Shown: in pieces, positions 59,925 to 64,000 of the stretch
How the letters are laid out: the number at the start of each line of letters is the position of its first letter
How positions within the stretch are numbered: position 1 is the stretch's first letter
Assembly (NCBI RefSeq): GCF_049651805.1
Contig: NZ_JBASCU010000050.1
Location: forward strand, 1-64,000
Direction of reading: 5' to 3'
From: Pseudolysinimonas_A sp049651805
Lineage (GTDB): Bacteria; Actinomycetota; Actinomycetes; Actinomycetales; Microbacteriaceae
DNA: 64,000 nucleotides
Made by a program: the position numbers and the translations under genes
The notes under the pieces: generated by a model
What the model saw: the letters and a program-made list of their open reading frames with translations, nothing else
The model's database searches: none
Told to the model about the DNA's origin: nothing

Positions 59925-60242
59925 CTAACCGGCCGGCGCGTCCTTCTCCGGGGGCTCAGGGGTGAGCACGAGGCCGCCGGGGGAATTGGCCGACTTCGTG
60001 AGAATCTGCACCCACTGCGCATTGAGCCGCGGCTGCCGACCCCCGAAGTACTCGAAGGTGAGCGGAATCGACGGCGCGAGCCAGATCGAGGTGCGACCGA
60101 AGCCGCTGCGCGAGGGCTCGGTCCACGTGAACGAGAAGTGCTCGCCGCGCCGCAGCTTCGACCAGATCACGACCTGCAGGTGGGCCAGCACCCGGTCGTC
60201 GAGCGAAACGGCCAGTTTGGAGTCGTAGGTCAGCGTGCCCAT
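59925..60242 (-). CDS. Small conserved protein, paralogue of the 61541 gene
   Basis: A 105-residue protein of a small Microbacteriaceae family sometimes mislabelled ATP-dependent DNA ligase (I believe DUF7882). The shared pattern with its paralogue: MGxLxYxS, LDDRxLAHLxxVxxxKLRRxExF, GRTSIWLxPxxPLxFxYFGG, INxxWVxxLxxxANSxxGLxLxPEP. No ligase motif exists. Divergent from the EAL gene. Function unknown. Confidence 0.78.
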   Translation of the reverse strand: MGTLTYDSKLAVSLDDRVLAHLQVVIWSKLRRGEHFSFTWTEPSRSGFGRTSIWLAPSIPLTFEYFGGRQPRLNAQWVQILTKSANSPGGLVLTPEPPEKDAPAG

Positions 60243-60329
60243 GCCCTGACGATATCCCGACGGAATGCGTGGGTGTCACCCATTCGAGGGGCCTTGTTTG
60301 CGTTGCGGCGCGCGTAGTATACGGCGGCA

Positions 60330-61175
60330 ATGAACAGTTGGGCGAGCGTTGACCCCGACTCCTCTGCCGACGAATCTGGACAGGTGAGCACGGGCGACGA
60401 GTCGCGCCTTGCGGCCGAGGCCGTCCTGGCGGAACAGCTGCGTCACGCGCTCGTCTCCGGCGAGTTGACCGCCCACTACCAGCCGCAACACGACCTGGCC
60501 AGCGGTCGGATCGTCGCCATCGAAGCGCTCTGCCGGTGGTGGCATCCTGAGCTCGGCCTGCTGCTGCCCGAGCGGTTCATCCACGTGGCCGAGCAGCACG
60601 GGCTGATCTCGGAGGTCGATCGCTTCATGCTCGACGAGGCGGGGCGACGTGCCGTCGACTGGAACCGCCGGGGCGCACGTCTCGGGATGTCGGTCAACGT
60701 CTCGCCGAGCGAACTCACCCGCGACTTCGCCGAGCGGCTGCTGACCCGCCTGCGTTCGCTGGAACTGCCGCACCGCACCCTGACGGTCGAGATCACGGAG
60801 TCGCCCGAGATCCCGTTCTCGCACGAAGAAGTGTTCGCGCTCCATACCCTGATCGACGGCGGTGTCGGGGTCTCCGTCGACGACTTCGGCGTGGGCCAGG
60901 CGTCCCTCGAACTCGTCAAGCGGCTGCCGCTCACCGAAGTCAAGATCGACAAGTCGCTCGTGCAGAACGACGCCCGGTCGATCGACAACCTGGTGCGTGC
61001 CTGCGTCGAGGTCGCCCGGGAGCGCGGCGCCACGATCGTCGCGGAAGGCATCGAAACGCAGGAACACTTCGAGCGGGCGATGCGCTGGACGTGTGAGCGC
61101 GGGCAGGGCTACTACTTCTCTCCGCCGCTGCCGCTGCGCGAGATCGAGTCGCTCGTGCTTGCGCCGCTTAGCTGA
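60330..61175 (+). CDS. EAL-domain cyclic-di-GMP phosphodiesterase
   Basis: A 281-residue protein consisting of an EAL domain after about 45 N-terminal residues. Catalytic positions appear intact: the EAL Glu in AIEALCRW, Asn in SVNVSPSEL, Glu in VEITES, the Asp pair in SVDDFGVG, Lys in KIDKSL, Glu in AEGIET and Gln in GQGYYFS. It should hydrolyse c-di-GMP. There is no membrane helix or sensor domain. TAGTAT and TATACG lie about 7-15 bases before the ATG without a ribosome binding site, so the mRNA may be leaderless. Confidence 0.93.
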   Translation: MNSWASVDPDSSADESGQVSTGDESRLAAEAVLAEQLRHALVSGELTAHYQPQHDLASGRIVAIEALCRWWHPELGLLLPERFIHVAEQHGLISEVDRFMLDEAGRRAVDWNRRGARLGMSVNVSPSELTRDFAERLLTRLRSLELPHRTLTVEITESPEIPFSHEEVFALHTLIDGGVGVSVDDFGVGQASLELVKRLPLTEVKIDKSLVQNDARSIDNLVRACVEVARERGATIVAEGIETQEHFERAMRWTCERGQGYYFSPPLPLREIESLVLAPLS

Positions 61176-61222
61176 CCCTGGACGGCCGCGAGGCGAGTGC
61201 CGCGCCGAAGGTCTGCGGTGCC

Positions 61223-61483
61223 CTATATGCCGTACTGATCCTGGTCGGCGGTGTCGGCCTCGGCATCCTCTGGCGTCGCCTCCGTGTCGCCTCCCACGTC
61301 AATCTGCGACCACGTCACCGGCATGCCCGGTGAGAAGAGGATGTCGATGCCCGGCCCGCCGCGCAGCGGGGGGATGTTGACGTAGCCGCCGCCGGCCCGG
61401 ATGGCGGCGAGAATCTGCGCCTTCAGCTCGGTCACCGGCTCGGGGAGAAAATAGTCGCGCCCGTCGACGGTGAGCCGGTTCAC
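61223..61483 (-). CDS. Small hypothetical protein with acidic tail
   Basis: An 86-residue protein. I take GTG at 61483 because GGAG lies eight bases upstream; GTG at 61492 and a longer frame to 61528 are alternatives. The core has VNRLTVDGRDYFLPEPVTELKAQILAAIRAGGGYVNI and IDILFSPGMPVTWSQID, an alpha/beta pattern. The C-terminus is acidic (DTEATPEDAEADTADQDQ). Similar small proteins occur in Microbacteriaceae next to the paralogue gene found here. Divergent from the 61541 gene. Function unknown. Confidence 0.65.
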   Translation of the reverse strand: MNRLTVDGRDYFLPEPVTELKAQILAAIRAGGGYVNIPPLRGGPGIDILFSPGMPVTWSQIDVGGDTEATPEDAEADTADQDQYGI

Positions 61484-61540
61484 AATTGCCACTCCGTCAG
61501 GGTACACATCTCCCCTAGACCGACACATAGGATCGACCCG

Positions 61541-61846
61541 ATGGGATCACTGCACTACGGTTCGCCTCCGGCGAGTTTCGAGCTCGATGACCGCGCTCTG
61601 GCGCACCTCGAGCTAGTCGTGCTCGCCAAGCTGCGGCGCAACGAGAGCTTCGCGCTGAACCTCGACGCCCCGAAGGGCGGGCGCACGACGATCTGGGTCA
61701 ACTCCGCCTCGACGCTGCGGTTCGACTTCGCCGAGACGACCCACGAGATCAACCGCCAGTGGCTCGACGAGCTGATCGACTCGGCCAACACCACGACGGG
61801 TCTGCGGCTGGTTCCCGAGCCCGAGAAGGCTGTTCCAGCGAAGTAG
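61541..61846 (+). CDS. Small conserved protein, paralogue of the 59925 gene
   Basis: A 101-residue protein of the same family as the 59925 product: MGSLHYGSP, ELDDRALAHLELVVLAKLRRNESFAL, GGRTTIWVNSASTLRFDF, NRQWLDELIDSANTTTGLRLVPEPEKA. It lacks the YFGG segment of its paralogue. Identity between the two is moderate, so the duplication is old. It lies 25 bases upstream of the disulfide oxidoreductase gene. Function unknown; the ligase label in databases is not supported by any motif. Confidence 0.78.
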   Translation: MGSLHYGSPPASFELDDRALAHLELVVLAKLRRNESFALNLDAPKGGRTTIWVNSASTLRFDFAETTHEINRQWLDELIDSANTTTGLRLVPEPEKAVPAK

Positions 61847-61871
61847 CCGCGCCCCGACGTAGCCTGGCTAG

Positions 61872-63281
61872 ATGCTGCGTCGCGAGGTCGATCTGGTGGT
61901 CATCGGTGCGGGAACCGTCGGCGAGAACGTTGCCGATCGGGCGGTGCAAGGCGGCTTGAGCGTCGCCCTGGTCGAAACAGAGCTGGTCGGCGGCGAGTGC
62001 TCGTACTGGGCCTGCATGCCGTCGAAGGCGCTGCTGCGGGCCGGTGCCGTGACCCGCGCCGCGCGGTCGGTACGCGGGGCCGCACCGGTCGGCGATGTCG
62101 ACCCGGCCGCCGCCTTCGCCCGGCGCGATGCGATCGCACACGACTGGGACGACACGTCGCAGGTCGAGTGGGCGACCGGCGCGGGGATCGACGTGGTGCG
62201 CGGCCACGGCCGCCTCGCCGGCGAACGTCGCGTGATCGTCACCGCCCCCAACAGCGTCGAGACCGAGTTCGTGGCCCGGCACGCCGTCGCCGTGGCGACC
62301 GGCAGCGCCTCTCTCCTGCCCGACATCCCGGGCCTCGTCGACATCGGGCCGTGGACGAGCCGCGACGCGACGAGCGCGAAGGCCGCCCCGAAGAGTCTCG
62401 CGATTCTCGGCGGCGGTGTGGTCGGCAGCGAGATGGCGACCGCGTACGCCGACTTCGGAACCCAGGTGACGCTCATCGCGCGCAGCGGGCTGCTCGGGGG
62501 GATGGAGCCGTTCGCCGGCGATCGCGTCGCGGCAGCTCTGCGGGCACGCGGGGTCGACGTGCGCACCGGCGTCGAGGCGGTCGCCGCGCGAGGCGAGGGC
62601 GCCGACAAGGTGCTCGAACTCTCCGATGGCAGCTCGGTGCGCGCCGCAGAGGTTCTCGTCGCCACCGGTCGGGTCGCTCGCACCGGCGACCTGGGTCTCG
62701 AGTCGATCGGCCTGGAGCCCGGCGCGTGGCTCGACGTCGACGACACGATGCGGGTGCGCGGGCACGACTGGCTCTACGCGGTCGGCGACGTCACCCACCG
62801 CGCGCTGCTCACCCACCAGGGCAAATACCAGGCCCGGGCGGCGGGCGACGTGATCGCGGCGCGCGCGAACGGTGAGGATGCCGACGACGTTCCGTGGGGC
62901 CGTCACGTCGCGACCGCCGACCACGCCGCCGTGCCGCAGGTGACGTTCACCGACCCGGAGGTGGCATCCGTCGGGCTCACCGCCGCCGACGCCGAGAAGG
63001 CCGGGTACCGCATCCGGGTTCTGGACTACGACCTCTCCTGGCTCGCCGGGGCGACCGTGCAGGCCGACGACTACGCCGGCACCGCGCGGGCGATCGTCGA
63101 CGAGGACCGCAAGGTGCTCATCGGGATGACGCTCGTCGGGCCCGGCGTCGGCGAACTGCTGCACGCCGCGACGATCGCGATCGTCGGCGAGGTGCCGCTC
63201 GACCGGCTCTGGCATGCGGTGCCCGCCTACCCGACCCTCAGCGAGGTGTGGCTGCGGCTGTTGGAGACCTACGGTCGCTGA
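61872..63281 (+). CDS. FAD/NAD(P)-dependent disulfide oxidoreductase
   Basis: A 469-residue class I pyridine nucleotide-disulfide oxidoreductase. FAD site DLVVIGAGTVGENVADRA at the N-terminus, redox centre GGECSYWACMPSK (CxxxxC kept near residues 43-48), NAD(P) site LAILGGGVVGSEMATAY near 178 and FAD site 2 LYAVGDVTH near 306. The C-terminal active-site His-Glu motif reads VPAYPTLSE, with Tyr where HPTxSE has His. It resembles mercuric reductase and dihydrolipoamide dehydrogenase relatives, but the SYWA loop and altered His make the substrate uncertain. Confidence 0.85.
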   Translation: MLRREVDLVVIGAGTVGENVADRAVQGGLSVALVETELVGGECSYWACMPSKALLRAGAVTRAARSVRGAAPVGDVDPAAAFARRDAIAHDWDDTSQVEWATGAGIDVVRGHGRLAGERRVIVTAPNSVETEFVARHAVAVATGSASLLPDIPGLVDIGPWTSRDATSAKAAPKSLAILGGGVVGSEMATAYADFGTQVTLIARSGLLGGMEPFAGDRVAAALRARGVDVRTGVEAVAARGEGADKVLELSDGSSVRAAEVLVATGRVARTGDLGLESIGLEPGAWLDVDDTMRVRGHDWLYAVGDVTHRALLTHQGKYQARAAGDVIAARANGEDADDVPWGRHVATADHAAVPQVTFTDPEVASVGLTAADAEKAGYRIRVLDYDLSWLAGATVQADDYAGTARAIVDEDRKVLIGMTLVGPGVGELLHAATIAIVGEVPLDRLWHAVPAYPTLSEVWLRLLETYGR

Positions 63282-63412
63282 CCGTTACCGATCCGATACC
63301 GATTCGGGCCAGGTGGCGGCGTGTGGCCCTTGATCCCCGTCGCCGTGCCCCGCTAAGTTGGGCGACGCGCGGTTCCGCGCTACGCCGATAGATGAAAGGA
63401 GGCCGGCTGATC

Positions 63413-63490
63413 ATGAACGCAATGCTCACGGGGATGATCCCCACTCGTACCGCCGGCTTCGTCGGCATCCTCACCTGTCGTCTCGGCTGA
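63413..63490 (+). CDS. 25-residue small ORF with strong ribosome binding site
   Basis: ATG at 63413 is preceded by AAAGGAGG (63395-63402), ten bases away, the best ribosome binding site in this part of the window. The peptide begins MNAMLTGMIPTRTAGFVG and ends ILTCRLG. GGGGATGATCCCC (63430-63442) inside it can form a tight hairpin, and a second stem-loop lies downstream at 63551-63582. It could be a regulatory leader peptide for genes to the right or a small protein in its own right. An ATG at 63392 extends the frame, but it overlaps the ribosome binding site. Confidence 0.45.
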   Translation: MNAMLTGMIPTRTAGFVGILTCRLG

Positions 63491-63550
63491 CCGGGCGCTC
63501 TTCTGAGGGCCGCCGCCGCCGATACACGGTGGCGATGCTGATGAAGCCCT

Positions 63551-63582
63551 GATCCGCAGTCGCACGCGACTGCTCACGGATC
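63551..63582 (+). promoter_or_regulatory. Stem-loop downstream of the small ORF
   Basis: GATCCG (63551-63556) pairs with CGGATC (63577-63582), and within it AGTCG pairs with CGACT over a four-base loop, separated by an asymmetric internal loop. No T-tract follows. It could be an attenuator or RNA-structure element between the small ORF and the gene at 63691. Confidence 0.35.
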
Positions 63583-63690
63583 GACGCCCCGTTCACGACT
63601 CGTCGGCTGGCACACCATGCCCGATGTGGTCGAACCCCGAGAATCCGCCGTCACGAGCGGCACCCGTCACGTCATGTGAGGAACACCACC

Positions 63691-63942
63691 TTGTCTACGA
63701 CACTGTCCACCCATCCGCCGCAACAGACCCTGCACGACGAGGCCCCGCGACTCACGTCGCGTCGGCCGAGCGCGCTCGACAAGCTCGCGCTGCGCGCCGG
63801 TCTGCTGCTGATCAGGTACGGCCGCCGCCGCTACGCGCTGTCTCGCGACGACCTCGCGCGGCACGCGGAGAACGCCCGAGCGCGTCACGCACGCGAACTC
63901 GACCGGGATCGCGCCCGTCTCACCCTGTTGCCACCGCGATGA
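63691..63942 (+). CDS. Small basic hypothetical protein
   Basis: An 83-residue protein. I choose the TTG at 63691, as GAGGAA lies eight bases upstream; a GTG at 63676 overlaps that site. The C-terminal half is strongly basic and helical: LDKLALRAGLLLIRYGRRRYAL and then repeated ARxRHAREL. No known domain, but such small Arg-rich proteins are common in Microbacteriaceae. The TGA overlaps an ATG at 63939, so a coupled gene may follow. Confidence 0.62.
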   Translation: MSTTLSTHPPQQTLHDEAPRLTSRRPSALDKLALRAGLLLIRYGRRRYALSRDDLARHAENARARHARELDRDRARLTLLPPR

Positions 63943-64000
63943 GAGTCTTCGCCGCGCACGGCACCAGCACCGGATGTCCCGGGACCCGAGGGTTCCGGGA
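63939..64000 (+). CDS. Possible gene start cut by the window edge
   Basis: ATG at 63939 overlaps the preceding TGA (ATGA), and the frame stays open to the window end (begins MRVFAAHGTSTGCP). About 20 codons are visible, too few to recognise. The overlap arrangement is the only support. Confidence 0.22.
   Translation, partial: MRVFAAHGTSTGCPGTRGFR

Larger units (their letters stand above)
63282..63690. other. Intergenic region with small ORF and stem-loop
   Basis: Between the oxidoreductase and the small basic-protein gene. It starts with repeated ACCGAT-type boxes (ACCGTTACCGATCCGATACCGATTC, described in two parts: 63282-63293 and 63294-63306). The rest holds the 25-codon ORF and the stem-loop listed separately. 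No long gene is supported. Confidence 0.5.

Noticed and set aside
59905..59933. TTGACA with a 17-base spacer and TAACCG on the plus strand
   Set aside because: The -10 is poor and the only gene reached is on the opposite strand, so I do not call a promoter.
59925..60242. ATP-dependent DNA ligase label for the small paralogues
   Set aside because: About 100 residues with no KxDG nucleotidyltransferase motif; the label is a known type of misannotation.

Overview
The window is high-GC DNA with strong GC3 bias, dense head-to-tail genes, many ATGA/GTGA stop-start overlaps and frequent GTG/TTG starts. Protein content (SigE-like ECF sigma factor, CGNR regulator, Nei2-type glycosylase, actinobacterial Lhr, SprT-like protein, an LAXTG-type sorting signal, small proteins resembling ones I know from this group) points to an actinobacterium, most likely family Microbacteriaceae. 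I see no rRNA, tRNA, CRISPR array, prophage or insertion sequence. It reads as ordinary chromosome with a few accessory patches.

Layout. (1) 140-11368, minus strand: a complete type IV pilus operon in the order pilB-pilT-pilC-pilA-pilV-pilW-pilX-like-pilD-pilM-pilN-pilO. The major pilin uses a TTG start, and the large minor pilin carries a beta-solenoid-like domain. (2) 11457-14134: two membrane proteins, a PP2C phosphatase and an FHA protein. (3) 14166-21638: a terminator, rpoC and rpoB, with an outward-facing control region at 21640-21927 holding candidate promoters on both strands and a 20-bp inverted repeat. (4) 21928-25016, plus strand: spermidine-synthase-like protein, sugar dehydrogenase lipoprotein, SprT-like protein, CGNR regulator. 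(5) 25049-26367: two toxin-antitoxin modules arranged tail to tail. (6) 26363-28134: LRR-like, ComB-like and SRPBCC proteins. (7) 28209-36584, minus: a 2791-residue surface protein with an LALTG sorting signal. (8) 36795-45994: NUDIX-like protein, esterase, lhr helicase carrying repeat insertions, a vapBC-nuclease operon, a PadR/membrane pair and nei. (9) 45991-50547, minus: ECF sigma factor, putative membrane anti-sigma, a large membrane-anchored exoprotein and a frameshifted gene. (10) 50700-53294: SDR relic, YciF-like protein, membrane proteins and a CinA-like gene, two of them with apparent CTG starts. (11) 53360-59827, minus: glgX/treX-treY-treZ, the pathway from glycogen to trehalose. 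(12) 59925-63942: two paralogous small proteins, an EAL phosphodiesterase, a FAD disulfide oxidoreductase, a 25-codon small ORF with a strong ribosome binding site, and a small basic protein.

How the genes work together. The pilus operon encodes motors (PilB, PilT), platform (PilC), major and minor pilins, peptidase (PilD) and the PilMNO alignment complex; I see no outer-membrane secretin, as expected for a monoderm. GlgX debranches glycogen, TreY isomerises the chain end and TreZ releases trehalose. The sigma/anti-sigma/exoprotein cluster looks like a self-contained envelope regulon. The most unusual observations are the in-frame palindromic repeat elements inside lhr, toxin-antitoxin operators overlapping the 3' ends of unrelated genes, a secreted nuclease translationally coupled to vapBC, two CTGA-type junctions implying CTG initiation, and the small ORF at 63413-63490.
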